A stretch of 64,000 nt of DNA from Pontiella desulfatans (GTDB taxonomy: Bacteria > Verrucomicrobiota > Kiritimatiellia > Kiritimatiellales > Pontiellaceae): positions 1,178,001 to 1,242,000 of the forward strand of contig NZ_CAAHFG010000002.1 in the NCBI RefSeq assembly GCF_900890425.1. The letters run 5' to 3'. The position numbers and the translations under genes are program-made. Every line of letters starts with the position of its first letter. Position 1 is the first letter of the stretch. The notes beneath the pieces are model-generated. The model was given only the letters and a program-made list of their open reading frames with translations. It was not told the origin of the DNA and made no database searches. Positions 16,277 to 24,445 of this stretch are shown one piece after another.

Positions 16277-18013
16277 TTAGGAGGCGGCGTCTTTTTTACG
16301 GGCCTGGTGGAGGCCTTCAAAAAAGCAGCGGGCGTTCGTGCCGAGCGTCTGGGTGCGGTAGCCGCCTTCCTGGACGATGAGGATCGGCAGCTCCATGGCG
16401 CCGATCAGGGTGCCGTTCCTGTGGAAATCCTTGGCGACGAGGTTCCAGCTTCCCGTGGGATCGCGCTTGGCGGTATCGAGCCCGAGGGCGATGACGAGAT
16501 AGTCGGGCTTGAAGGTGGCGATGCGCTTGAGGGCTTTGGCCAGGGTTTTCTGGTAGAGCTCGACGGAGCAGTCTTCCGGCAGCGGCAGGTTCATGTTGAA
16601 CCCTTTGCCTTCGCCTTTGCCGGTTTCGGCGGCGTTGCCGGTAAAGAACGGGTAGGCGTAGGAGGGATCGCCGTGGATGGAGACGGTCAGTATGTCGGGC
16701 CGTTCGTAGAAGATGTCCTGGGTGCCGTTGCCGTGGTGGAAGTCAATGTCGAGTACGGCAATGCGTCCGTAGTCGGAGAGATATTCCGCGGCGGCGGCCG
16801 TGGAGTTGAAATAGCAGAAGCCGCCGAATTTGCTCCATTCGGCGTGATGGCCCGGGGGGCGGACGAGGGCGTAGCTGAGGTCGTAGTCTTCGAGCAGCAT
16901 TTCGGCGGCGGTCACCGCGCAGTCGACGGCGCCGGAGGCGGCGAGGTAGGCGTTGCGGTTGAGCGGGGTGGTCGTGTCGGTGCAGAAGCAGCCGATCTGA
17001 ACCTCGACATCGGTTGATTTCCGGTAGCGGTTGCGGCCGGGAAAGACGGAGGGATAGATGGATTTGTCGACCGGGAGCTGTTTGCAGACATCGTGAAGGA
17101 AGGAGAGATATTCCGGGTCGTGGATGCGGCGCAGCAGCGCGGCGGGCGTTTTGCGGGGTTCGACGCGTTCAAAGAGGCCGGTCCGGCTGATCTCCTTGAG
17201 GATCTGCGGCAGGCGAATCGGCGATTCGAGGTAGCCCTTGTCGGAGACGTGGTGGATGGCATGCCCTTCGTTGACCACCAGTGCGATGGCGGTCTTTTCG
17301 TGTTTGTGCACGGCGGCGGGCTTGGCCTTGTAGCGCGGGGCGCGGAGGATGGCGGGATCGTCGCGGAAGGATTCCACCACCTCTTCCACCTGCTCCTTGG
17401 GGACAATGCCGTGGTACTTGCGTTCGAGGATGGCGCGGACAACGGCTTGGGCCAGCGGGAGGCGCAGCGGTGCGCCGGTGTCGAGCGCGTCGTACATGAG
17501 GTAGTACAAATCCTTGTCGCCCGGCTTCACGGGCGTGTCGTAGGCGTTGTTGCAGACGGGATAGACGCCATAGCGCTCGTAAAACTTCATCCGCAGCTGA
17601 TTGTTCTTGAGGGTGGCGGGGTCTGCGACCCGGTCTTCATCGATGCTGCATTCGAAGAACAGGCCGTTGACCTTCAGCTTGGCCGACTCCTCCCTGATCC
17701 GTTCGTAGAGCAGGCTGCCGATGCCGCCGCCGTTTTTCCGGGGGGCGGCGGAGATGAGTTCGAGATAGGTGACGTTGATGTCGGCCATGTGCAGCATGAG
17801 GGCAAAGCCTTTGACGTTGCCGGCGGTGTCGTCGGCGACGAACAGGACGGAGCGGTATTTGTATTTAACGGGGTCGTGCAGCTGCAGCGGGAGCTTTTCC
17901 ATATCCTCGCGCCGCGCGGTGGGGAACTGTTGCTGGATGATCGCCTGCACCTGCGTAATGGCGTGGCGGTTGGCGACGGACGTGTCGTCGTAGATTTTTC
18001 GGATGCGAAACAT
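16277..18013 (-). CDS. GNAT acetyltransferase - histone-deacetylase-family fusion protein
   Basis: This 578-residue product joins two opposing enzyme folds. Residues 1-175 look like a GNAT N-acetyltransferase (YLELISAAP strand, then the acetyl-CoA loop RKNGGGIGSLLYERI at about 92-106). Residues about 240-575 form a class II-like histone deacetylase / acetylpolyamine amidohydrolase. Its zinc site and catalytic residues are intact: His389-His390 (RPPGHHAEW), Asp424 and His426 (DIDFHHGNG), Asp513 (GLDTAKRDP) and Tyr552 (EGGYR). In bacteria such enzymes act on acetyl-lysine, acetylpolyamines or small amides; the substrate here is unknown. It stands alone, ending 168 bases before csoR. The start has only a weak ribosome-binding site. 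Confidence 0.88.
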   Translation of the reverse strand: MFRIRKIYDDTSVANRHAITQVQAIIQQQFPTARREDMEKLPLQLHDPVKYKYRSVLFVADDTAGNVKGFALMLHMADINVTYLELISAAPRKNGGGIGSLLYERIREESAKLKVNGLFFECSIDEDRVADPATLKNNQLRMKFYERYGVYPVCNNAYDTPVKPGDKDLYYLMYDALDTGAPLRLPLAQAVVRAILERKYHGIVPKEQVEEVVESFRDDPAILRAPRYKAKPAAVHKHEKTAIALVVNEGHAIHHVSDKGYLESPIRLPQILKEISRTGLFERVEPRKTPAALLRRIHDPEYLSFLHDVCKQLPVDKSIYPSVFPGRNRYRKSTDVEVQIGCFCTDTTTPLNRNAYLAASGAVDCAVTAAEMLLEDYDLSYALVRPPGHHAEWSKFGGFCYFNSTAAAAEYLSDYGRIAVLDIDFHHGNGTQDIFYERPDILTVSIHGDPSYAYPFFTGNAAETGKGEGKGFNMNLPLPEDCSVELYQKTLAKALKRIATFKPDYLVIALGLDTAKRDPTGSWNLVAKDFHRNGTLIGAMELPILIVQEGGYRTQTLGTNARCFFEGLHQARKKDAAS

Positions 18014-18280
18014 GCTCTGTTCGTGCTGGCCGAGCGGAACCGCCCATTACTGCACGACCTCCTGGTTGGCGGGCATTCATAATCCAGCGCTGATCCGATC
18101 TCAAGGGGATAGTGCGGAATTCCAGCGCTTCGCCCGCCAGTCCCGTTCATGATGACTCCGGGGTGGAGGCCCCGGTGGCGTTGCTCAATCCGGAACGACG
18201 GGCCTTTTCCTTTTCATTTATGGATTTGTATCGGGGGCGCGGAACCGGTAGAAACACGGGTTCTTGATTTTGACGGGAAA
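18014..18280. other. Gene-free stretch upstream of the fusion protein
   Basis: The 363 bases between the divergent genes at 18013 and 18377 hold no convincing open frame. The right part is a palindrome (separate entry). A short C/G-rich inverted word GGGGTGGAGGCCCCGG lies near 18160-18175. Promoters for both flanking genes presumably lie here, but no clear -35/-10 pair was identified. Confidence 0.5.
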
Positions 18281-18361
18281 ACCGTCGGTTATCGGTTTGG
18301 GGTTATCCGTTATTAGGGGGACTCTCCAACGGATAACCAACAACCAGTAACTGACAACGGT
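18281..18361. repeat. Nested palindrome of the GTTATCC type upstream of trpS
   Basis: The inner arms GGTTATCCGTT (18301-18311) and AACGGATAACC (18328-18338) are exact complements. The outer arms ACCGTCGGTTATCGGTT (18281-18297) and AACCAGTAACTGACAACGGT (18342-18361) match imperfectly. It ends 15 bases before the trpS start, so it would be in the trpS leader if transcription begins upstream. The word TTATCC also occurs in the next palindrome at 19349-19414. Confidence 0.7.
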
Positions 18362-18376
18362 AAAAGCGGAACTTTT

Positions 18377-19339
18377 ATGAGAATACTATCGGGCATACAG
18401 CCTTCGGGCAAATTGCACATCGGCAACTATTTCGGGGCCATGAAGCCGTGCATCGAACTGCAGGAGCAGGGCGACGCCTACATTTTCATTGCCAACTACC
18501 ACGCGATGACGACGGTGCAGGATGGCAACGCCCTGCGCGAAATGACCACCGATGTGGCCTTGGACTTCCTCGCCGCCGGGATCGATCCCGAGCGGACGGC
18601 GTTGTATCGCCAGAGCGATGTGCCGGAAGTGCACGAGCTGGCCTGGCTGCTCTCGACCGTCTGCCCGATGGGGCTGCTGGAGCGCTGCCATTCCTACAAG
18701 GATAAGATTGCTAAGGGCATCTCGCCGATGCACGGCCTGTTTGCCTATCCGGTGCTGATGGCCGCCGACATCCTGGCGGTGCAGTCGAACGTGGTGCCGG
18801 TCGGCAAGGACCAGAAGCAGCATGTGGAAGTGACCCGCGACCTGGCGGTCAAGTTCAACAACACCTTTGGCGAGGTCTTCACCATTCCCGAGCCTTCGAT
18901 CCGCGAACACGTCGCGGTCGTGCCGGGCGTCGATGGGCAGAAGATGTCGAAATCGTACGACAACACCATCGAAATCTTCATGGAAGGCAAGCCGTTGAAG
19001 AAACGGGTGATGTCGATCCTGACCGACAGCAAGCAGCTGGAGGATCCGAAGGAGCCGGAAACCTGCAACGTCTTTGCGCTCTGCAAGCTGCTTTCAACGG
19101 AGGAGGAGCAGGCGGCCTTGGCGGAACGCTACCGCGCCGGCGGCATGGGCTATGGCCACGCCAAGCTGGAACTGCTCGAAAAGATCAACTCGCATTTTGC
19201 CCCGATGCGCGAAAAGCGCCGCGAGCTGGCCGCCAATATGGATTATGTGGAAGACGTGCTGAAGACCGGTGCCGAAAAGGCCTCCGTCCTCGCCCGCGAA
19301 ACGCTGAGCAAAGCCCGACACGCCGTCGGCCTGCAATAG
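18377..19339 (+). CDS. trpS: Tryptophanyl-tRNA synthetase
   Basis: This is a class I aminoacyl-tRNA synthetase that charges tRNA-Trp. The 320-residue product has normal bacterial length. The HIGH-type signature is HIGN (residues 14-17, after GIQPSGKL). The KMSKS loop is intact at residues 189-193 (GQKMSKSYDN). Also visible are the tryptophan-pocket region NYHAMTT and PVGKDQKQHVEVTRDLA, typical of bacterial TrpRS. The ATG at 18377 begins the conserved MRILSGIQPSG; no good Shine-Dalgarno is seen, which fits the palindrome leader. Confidence 0.96.
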   Translation: MRILSGIQPSGKLHIGNYFGAMKPCIELQEQGDAYIFIANYHAMTTVQDGNALREMTTDVALDFLAAGIDPERTALYRQSDVPEVHELAWLLSTVCPMGLLERCHSYKDKIAKGISPMHGLFAYPVLMAADILAVQSNVVPVGKDQKQHVEVTRDLAVKFNNTFGEVFTIPEPSIREHVAVVPGVDGQKMSKSYDNTIEIFMEGKPLKKRVMSILTDSKQLEDPKEPETCNVFALCKLLSTEEEQAALAERYRAGGMGYGHAKLELLEKINSHFAPMREKRRELAANMDYVEDVLKTGAEKASVLARETLSKARHAVGLQ

Positions 19340-19348
19340 GGAATTTTC

Positions 19349-19414
19349 ACAGGACGATTGATAACAGGACTATTCGGATGCAATGTGGAATCGTCCTGTT
19401 ATCCATCGTCCTGT
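19349..19414. repeat. Strong palindrome between trpS and scpA
   Basis: Arms of 22 bases (19349-19370 and 19393-19414) match at 21 positions; the left arm begins ACAGGACGATTGATAACAGG. The loop is 22 bases. It could terminate trpS, but no T-run follows, and it ends 8 bases before the scpA start and could mask its ribosome-binding site. Confidence 0.85.
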
Positions 19415-19421
19415 AAATATA

Positions 19422-20300
19422 ATGAGTTCACAAATGGAATTAATCAAAGACGACTACAAGGTCTCGCTCGAAGTGTTCGAGGGGCCGCTCGATCTGCTGC
19501 TTTACCTGATCAAGAAGGATGAGGTGGATATCTACGATATTCCGATTGGCCGCATCACCGATCAATATATGGAATACCTGCAGTTGATGAAGGTGCTCGA
19601 CCTCAATATTGCCGGCGATTTCATCGTGATGTCGGCGACGCTGATGCTCATCAAGAGCCGCATGCTGCTGCCGGTCGACGAGCGCAAGGAGCAGGAGGAA
19701 GAGGACGAGGAGGATCCGCGCTGGGATCTGGTCCGCCAGCTGGTGGAATACAAAAAATTCAAGGATGCCGCCGATTATCTTGAAGACCTTGAACTGTACC
19801 AGGAAAACGTCTTTGGACGGGAGAGCGACCATGTGGAACTGGGGGCCGCCCCGGAGATCGACATGCGCGATGCCAGCATCTTCGACCTGATCGCCTCGCT
19901 GAACGAGGCCCTGGGCCGCGTCCAGGAAGAAGACCTGCAGGAAATCTTTGCCGAGGAATACACGGTTGGCCAAAAGGTGACCTATATCGTCGAAAACCTC
20001 AAGGTGGTCAGCCGCATGTGCGTCAGCGACCTTTTCGGCGGCATGGTGTCGAGGCAGGAAATCGTCTGCACGTTCCTGGCCGTGCTGGAGCTCATCAAGC
20101 TCAACAAGATTGCCTGCGTGCAGGATGCCCACTTCGGCGATATTGTCGTGGAGCCGCGCGAACCCGATCCCGAGCCGACGCTTCCGCCGGAGGAACCGGA
20201 AGAGCCGCATCCGGAGTTTTCGCTGGGCGACGAGCGGATTGACATCGACGATGACTTCGATGAAGAGGACGAATTGGATGACGAAGACGAGGATTTCTAA
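19422..20300 (+). CDS. scpA: Segregation and condensation protein A (kleisin)
   Basis: ScpA is the kleisin subunit of the SMC-ScpAB condensin, which organises and separates chromosomes. The 292-residue product has the N-terminal hallmark YKVSLEVFEGPLDLLLYLIKK, then DIYDIPIGRITDQY and GDFIVMSATLMLIKSRMLLP. A winged-helix region follows (TFLAVLELIKLNKI). The C-terminus extends about 40 residues beyond the usual end as a strongly acidic tail (DDDFDEEDELDDEDEDF). The start could be 19383, 19422 or 19434; 19422 is chosen because 19383 lies inside the palindrome. scpB follows. Confidence 0.92.
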   Translation: MSSQMELIKDDYKVSLEVFEGPLDLLLYLIKKDEVDIYDIPIGRITDQYMEYLQLMKVLDLNIAGDFIVMSATLMLIKSRMLLPVDERKEQEEEDEEDPRWDLVRQLVEYKKFKDAADYLEDLELYQENVFGRESDHVELGAAPEIDMRDASIFDLIASLNEALGRVQEEDLQEIFAEEYTVGQKVTYIVENLKVVSRMCVSDLFGGMVSRQEIVCTFLAVLELIKLNKIACVQDAHFGDIVVEPREPDPEPTLPPEEPEEPHPEFSLGDERIDIDDDFDEEDELDDEDEDF

Positions 20301-20311
20301 ATGTTTTTCGA

Positions 20312-20375
20312 CCACGGAGACACCGCGGCGCAGGGGAAACTGGTTTTCTTTGCCCCGTGCCGCTGCGTCCCTTTG
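20312..20375. repeat. Imperfect palindrome between scpA and scpB
   Basis: The left arm CCACGGAGACACCGCGGCG and the right arm ending CGCTGCGTCCCTTTGG are inverted and match at roughly two thirds of 28 positions. The words CCACGGAGACAC and GTGCCGCTGCGTCCC place it in the CACAGAG family with a more G/C-rich core. It separates two genes that belong to one complex. Confidence 0.6.
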
Positions 20376-20398
20376 GCAAGATTGTCCTGGAGATGGAT

Positions 20399-21160
20399 AT
20401 GAGTGAAAGCACGGTAGATATACTTCCGGAGTTGAAGCAGATTGTCGGCGCCCTGTTGTTCGCGGCCAAGGAGCCGCTCACCATCAAGCGCATGCGCAAG
20501 GCCATGATTGAAACCGGGAATGGGTTTGGCGGTCCGTACGAGCAGTATGCCAAGGCGACCGACGCGCAGATCGAGGGCGCGATCGACCAACTCGTGGAGG
20601 ATCTGGAAAAATCCAAGGTTGGGCTGGGCGTGGCCTTGGTTGGCGGCGCGTACCGACTGCAGAACGATGCCGCGTGCGGGCCGTTCGTCCGTGCATTGCT
20701 GGAAAAGAACCAAACCATGCGCCTCTCCAAACCGGCCCTGGAAACCTTGGCCATTGTTGCCTATCGCCAACCCTGCCTTCGTTCGGAAATCGAAGAGGTG
20801 CGCGGGGTGTCGGTGGATGCCGTGCTGCGCAAGTTGATCGATATGCAGCTGGTGCGCGTTGTGCGCCGCAGCGAGCTTCCGGGACGTCCGTGGTTGTTTG
20901 GAACCACGCAAAAATTCCTGGAACATTTTGGCATCAACAACATCGACGACCTGCCCGGCAGCCAGGAGCTGAAACGGGCCATGCCGGTGGAGGAAAAGAA
21001 AAAGGAAACCACGGAGAGCTTCCAGGAAATCGAAGAGGATTTGGCGAAGCATGTTCCGGACGAGGAGGAAAGCTCCGACGAATCAATGGCCGCGCTCGAC
21101 GAAGAAATCGAAGCGGAGGAAACCGCCGTAACGACTGAAGAGTCGGAGAAGCAGGATTAA
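20399..21160 (+). CDS. scpB: Segregation and condensation protein B
   Basis: ScpB dimerises through winged-helix domains and binds ScpA in the SMC condensin. The 253-residue product shows IVGALLFAAKEPLTI near the N-terminus and the conserved LAIVAYRQPCLRSEIEEVRGV in the second winged helix, then GRPWLFGTT near residue 165. As in ScpA here, an acidic tail of about 60 residues (EEKKKETTES ... EEIEAEETAV) is added. ATG 20399 has GGAG six bases upstream and is preferred over the ATG at 20393. Confidence 0.92.
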   Translation: MSESTVDILPELKQIVGALLFAAKEPLTIKRMRKAMIETGNGFGGPYEQYAKATDAQIEGAIDQLVEDLEKSKVGLGVALVGGAYRLQNDAACGPFVRALLEKNQTMRLSKPALETLAIVAYRQPCLRSEIEEVRGVSVDAVLRKLIDMQLVRVVRRSELPGRPWLFGTTQKFLEHFGINNIDDLPGSQELKRAMPVEEKKKETTESFQEIEEDLAKHVPDEEESSDESMAALDEEIEAEETAVTTEESEKQD

Positions 21161-21162
21161 AT

Positions 21163-21224
21163 GACCGCAAAGACGCGAAGGAGCAAAGGATCGGGAGTCT
21201 TTGTTTCTTAGCGTCTTTGCGGTC
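21163..21224. repeat. Palindrome between scpB and pheA
   Basis: Arms GACCGCAAAGACGC (21163-21176) and GCGTCTTTGCGGTC (21211-21224) are exact complements of 14 bases, with further pairing toward the loop. It starts 2 bases after the scpB stop codon and ends 24 bases before the pheA start. Confidence 0.85.
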
Positions 21225-21248
21225 GAAATATCTACGAGGACACAGAAT

Positions 21249-22313
21249 ATGAATCTTGATCATTTGAGAAACGAAATCGACTCGCTCGATTCGGAAATTG
21301 TTAAGCTGCTCAACAAGCGCATCAATGTTGTGTTGGAGATTGGCGAGGAAAAGAAAAAGGCCGGCGCGGAGGTCTATGTGCCTTCGAGGGAACGCGCCGT
21401 ATTCGAAAAAATCAAAGCCTTGAACCAGGGGCCCTTGCCGGACGAAGCGGCGCATGCGATCTACCGCGAAATCATGTCGGCCGCGCTGGCGCTTGAAACC
21501 GAAATGAAGATCGCCTATCTCGGCCCCGAGGCCACCTTCACCCACCAGGCCGCCCGCAATAAATTCGGCGTGAGCGTCGACTATATCTCGACGAGCACCA
21601 TCAGCGAAGTGTTCAATTGCGTGCAGAACCGAACCGCCGACTATGGCGTCGTGCCGGTCGAAAATTCGACCGAAGGCGCCGTGACGCACACGTTCGACCA
21701 GTTCGCCACAACCCCGCTCAAGATTTGCGCGGAAATCTATCTCCCCATTTCCCTGACGCTCCTTTCCAATCAGCCCAGCAATGAGATCAACCTGATCTTC
21801 AGCAAGCAGGAGGTGTTCGGCCAGTGCCGCAGCTGGCTGACGGCCAACATGCCCAACGTAAAGCTTTCCCCGGTGGAAAGCACCACCAAGGCGGTGCAGC
21901 TGGCGATCGAAACGCCCGGTGCCGCCGCTATCGCCAGCGTCATGGCTTCGGATATGTACAACGTGGACGTGCTGGCCGAGAACATTCAGGACATGCAGGG
22001 CAACACCACCCGCTTCCTGATTATCGGGCAGGAATACAGCGCACCCACCGGCGCCGACAAAACCTCCATCGTCTTCGGCGTGAAGCACAAGGTCGGCGCG
22101 CTCTACGATGCGCTCTCCGTCTTCAAGGCCGACAACATCAACATGACTAAGATCGAGTCGCGCCCCAGCCGCAACAAGGCCTGGGAATACTATTTCTTCG
22201 TCGATATCGACGGCCATGCCGACGACCCCGAAGTGGCCCGCGCCCTCGACGAGCTCCAGGAGCACTGCACCCTCATGACCGTCCTCGGCTCCTATCCCAA
22301 GGCGGAAACCTAG
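21249..22313 (+). CDS. pheA: Bifunctional chorismate mutase / prephenate dehydratase
   Basis: PheA converts chorismate to prephenate and then to phenylpyruvate, for phenylalanine synthesis. The 354-residue product has three parts: an AroQ-type chorismate mutase (LRNEIDSLDSEIVKLLNKR, residues about 4-90), a prephenate dehydratase (AYLGPEATFTHQAA, VVPVENSTEGAV, and NTTRFLIIG with the catalytic TRF), and a C-terminal ACT domain whose ESRP motif (KIESRPSRN) binds phenylalanine for feedback inhibition. ATG 21249 begins the conserved mutase helix. The upstream palindrome means it may have its own control. Confidence 0.96.
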   Translation: MNLDHLRNEIDSLDSEIVKLLNKRINVVLEIGEEKKKAGAEVYVPSRERAVFEKIKALNQGPLPDEAAHAIYREIMSAALALETEMKIAYLGPEATFTHQAARNKFGVSVDYISTSTISEVFNCVQNRTADYGVVPVENSTEGAVTHTFDQFATTPLKICAEIYLPISLTLLSNQPSNEINLIFSKQEVFGQCRSWLTANMPNVKLSPVESTTKAVQLAIETPGAAAIASVMASDMYNVDVLAENIQDMQGNTTRFLIIGQEYSAPTGADKTSIVFGVKHKVGALYDALSVFKADNINMTKIESRPSRNKAWEYYFFVDIDGHADDPEVARALDELQEHCTLMTVLGSYPKAET

Positions 22314-22407
22314 GCCTGGTCGTTCCCCTTGGATGGATGCGTTCGCATGGCCGTACGCACCACCCTCCGGGGCGGCGACCCTAAAAAACGCTCTTCCGAG
22401 AACAACC

Positions 22408-22677
22408 CTATTTTTTGCTGAGTTTGCGGCCGAAGGTAACGCACACCGCGCCTTCGATGAAGATCAGGATTCCGAATAGGCCAAAAGGCGGCCTGGCGGC
22501 AACGAGGGCGGCAACGGCCACAATTATCAGCCCGGCCCCGTTGATCATGAACCGGTTGACATACTTTTTCGGGTCGTCGGACTCCCATCCTTTTTTCAGC
22601 AGCGTCTTTTGGCTGACATAGTGTATGGCCAGCGCGATGCAGAGGATCGCCAGCATGAGGGGGGCTGGTATATTCAT
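22408..22677 (-). CDS. Small membrane protein of unknown function
   Basis: The 89-residue product has an N-terminal hydrophobic helix (PLMLAILCIALAIHYV) and a hydrophobic hairpin near residues 47-80 (GAGLIIVAVAALVAARP, FGLFGILIFIEGAVC), ending in basic GRKLSKK. No family is recognised. It starts 3 bases downstream of the stop of the SelW-like gene on the same strand, so the two are probably cotranscribed. Codon use looks like that of neighbouring genes. Confidence 0.6.
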   Translation of the reverse strand: MNIPAPLMLAILCIALAIHYVSQKTLLKKGWESDDPKKYVNRFMINGAGLIIVAVAALVAARPPFGLFGILIFIEGAVCVTFGRKLSKK

Positions 22678-22680
22678 GGG

Positions 22681-22980
22681 TTAGCTTTCACTCTTGGGTT
22701 CAACCGTCTCGGCATGGCCGAGGTTTTTCCTGGGGGCGATGATGTCGCGCACGCGGCGCTTCAGGTCTTTCAGTTCCGGCAGTCCGCGCTCGGTTTTGCG
22801 GTCCCAGACCTGTTGGCCGTTGGCGTAGATCCGCCAGATGCCGGGCACCTCGCTCGGCTTTAGCACGGCTTCGTCGATATCGCCCTCGAACGTCTGTAGC
22901 AGCTCCTGCGCGATCCAGGCCGAGCGCATCATGAACTTGCACTTCGAGCAGTATTCGACCGTTACACTCCGTTTTTCCAT
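22681..22980 (-). CDS. SelW/Rdx-family protein (Cys form)
   Basis: The 99-residue product matches the SelT/SelW/SelH (Rdx) thioredoxin-like family: VTVEYCSKCKFMMRSAW carries the CxxC redox motif near residues 9-12, followed by a conserved G-I/W-R-I-Y strand and LKRRVRDIIAP. In selenoprotein members the second cysteine is selenocysteine; here both are cysteine. The function is thought to be redox, but it is not settled. The ATG at 22980 follows TTGGAGGCGAG, a good ribosome-binding site. It is interesting next to a genome region with selenium genes, but it does not itself need selenium. Confidence 0.82.
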   Translation of the reverse strand: MEKRSVTVEYCSKCKFMMRSAWIAQELLQTFEGDIDEAVLKPSEVPGIWRIYANGQQVWDRKTERGLPELKDLKRRVRDIIAPRKNLGHAETVEPKSES

Positions 22981-23012
22981 AAACTCGCCTCCAATTGGAA
23001 TAGGCGAATTAT

Positions 23013-23100
23013 AACCACGAAGGCACACAGAGCACGAAGGGTTATTTCCATTTTCAATCAAATGGGTGGTGGAGCTTCGTGTCCTCCGTGCCTTTGGGGT
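23013..23100. repeat. Imperfect palindrome of the CACAGAG type
   Basis: The left arm AACCACGAAGGCACACAGAG (to about 23039) and the right arm CTTCGTGTCCTCCGTGCC (23075-23100) are inverted with about 21 of 27 matches. It lies between the divergent SelW-like gene and the hibernation-factor gene. It shares CACGAAGGCACA(C)AGAG with other family members in this window. Confidence 0.75.
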
Positions 23101-23306
23101 GAAAAACTTTTCCGAGGTGGAAAATGCGCTCCTTTTTGGGAATGAGCGGGTTACGGCGTTGTCTAAATAAGGCGGTCTTCTTGAGACAGGATTATCTTTG
23201 AACAGAGCCGCCCAAAGGGTAGTCTACCTGTGCAACGCGAGCGTGACGCCCGGAGGGGTGGACTGCTCGACATCTGAATAAACCTAACAGGAAAGGAAAT
23301 GATGGT
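23101..23306 (+). other. Leader region of the ribosome hibernation gene
   Basis: The 206 bases before the hibernation factor contain no gene. Possible structures are GGCGG...CCGCC (about 23171-23213) enclosing GTCTTCTTGAGAC, and a GGTAGTCTACC self-complement near 23218-23229. The region does not match any riboswitch or small RNA class I can name. It could hold a structured 5' leader or simply the promoter. AGGAAAGGAAATG precedes the start near 23297. Confidence 0.3.
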
Positions 23307-23675
23307 ATGACCACATCAAAACTGACGACTCCCGCAATCCCTGTAAAAGTTCAGTTCCGGCACATGGACGAATCGAAAAAGGTGGTTTGGCTGGTGAATC
23401 AGATGATGGAAAGGTTTACAAAGTTTCCCATACGCGGCGCATCGGCCACGGTGACGGTCGATGAAACCCACCACCGCGAAAACAACGGCGTTTTCCAGGT
23501 TAAGATGAAGCTGACCATTCCCGGCGAGCGCATGTATACCGCGCACAGCTCGGAAAAAACCGGCATCCACGACGGTGTATACAGCGCCATCGCCGATGTC
23601 TTCCAAAGTATCGAGCGCCAGCTGATCAAGCGGCACGATAAGCGCTCCAGCCACCGCAACGCCAAAGCCGCATAA
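23307..23675 (+). CDS. Ribosome hibernation promoting factor / RaiA-like protein
   Basis: The 122-residue product resembles the HPF/RaiA (YfiA) ribosome-associated inhibitor. These proteins bind the 30S decoding region in stationary phase and stabilise or dimerise resting ribosomes. Support comes from VKVQFRHMDESKKVVWLV, the strand ATVTVDETHHRENNGVFQVKM (shortened: VTVDETHHR), GERMYTAHSSEKTGIHDGVYSAIADV and a basic C-terminus (KRHDKRSSHRNAKAA) in the position of the helix that contacts rRNA. It lacks the extra dimerisation domain of long HPF. A rho-independent terminator follows directly, so it is probably a single-gene transcript. Confidence 0.85.
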   Translation: MTTSKLTTPAIPVKVQFRHMDESKKVVWLVNQMMERFTKFPIRGASATVTVDETHHRENNGVFQVKMKLTIPGERMYTAHSSEKTGIHDGVYSAIADVFQSIERQLIKRHDKRSSHRNAKAA

Positions 23676-23697
23676 TCCCATCTCCCCCGCAAAAAAG

Positions 23698-23729
23698 AGC
23701 CCTCCGGATTTCCCCGGGGGGCTTTTTGT
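23698..23729 (+). terminator. Rho-independent terminator of the hibernation factor gene
   Basis: The stem AGCCCTCCGG (23698-23707) and CCGGGGGGCT (23714-23723) has one G-T pair, a 6-base loop and TTTTGTTT directly after. It lies 23 bases after the stop codon. Confidence 0.9.
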
Positions 23730-23759
23730 TTGTCCGGCAAAGCCGACAAACCCGGTCGC

Positions 23760-24445
23760 TTGAAAGAGAGCGGCGATGCCCCGTCCGAGGGGAAATCAAT
23801 CCGAATCGCAACTGCGTCGCTGGTAACGGCGGGGTGGCAACGAAGCGATAGGAAGTGGATGGTACATAGCGCAAGCGAACCAGATACGGCAGGCACGGGG
23901 CGGCGAGTGCGCAAAATAGGACGACGCCCGAATCTCGGACAGACCGTGCATGTGAGTGAGGATGGGATTATCCACTGGGATCGGTGTATTAACCGGAGAA
24001 GCCCGGCATCGTTTCCGTTTCGGCGGAATCGGCTGGCTCAAGAGGAAGCTCAAGAGCCGGGCGGTGCAGGGAGGCAGATGAACCCGTAGTAGTGATGAAG
24101 TTCCGGCCTGTGAAAGCCTGCGAGGGTGCGGAGGGTAAAACCGGGACGACCCGTTGTCTGATCGGCGGGGACGGTCGATGGCCAAAAGCGTCGGCTGGAT
24201 GCGAAGGGGTGAAGTCTACTTGAAAGTCGTTGGAGTCGAAAGGAGATGGTTCTAGAGAGGCAAGCGGCTCGACGGAGTCGGCATGTGGTCTTCGGCTGAC
24301 CGGGAACGGGAGGGCTGGGGGCAAACTGTGCTCAACGGAGTAGGCCGGGTGAAACCGCATAAAAGCAATCTCGCCCCGCCAACCCTACGACTGTAGTGGC
24401 AAGTGACTCTTAGAGCCACCTGCGGTTCTGGGTACCACCGCTACA
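23760..24445 (+). mobile_element. Probable group II intron remnant without reverse transcriptase
   Basis: This stretch has no supported gene but reads like the RNA part of a bacterial group II intron. AGCGCAAGCGAACCAGATACGG near 23870-23890 (shortened: GCGAACCAGATACGG) resembles domain I of known introns. AACCCGTAGTAGTGATGAAG near 24081-24100 is a typical domain motif. GTCGAAAGGAGATGG near 24235 resembles the domain IV entry to a reverse transcriptase frame, but that frame stops after 17 codons. GAGCCACCTGCGGTTC near 24413-24428 looks like a collapsed domain V, keeping the ends and the AGC but losing the middle. The boundaries are uncertain. It would be inactive. It follows the terminator at 23729 and abuts the frameshifted small gene. 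Confidence 0.5.

Noticed and set aside
23730-24360. Several overlapping short frames in the intron-like region
   Set aside because: They are in different frames and strands, share no motif, and the region reads as structured RNA.
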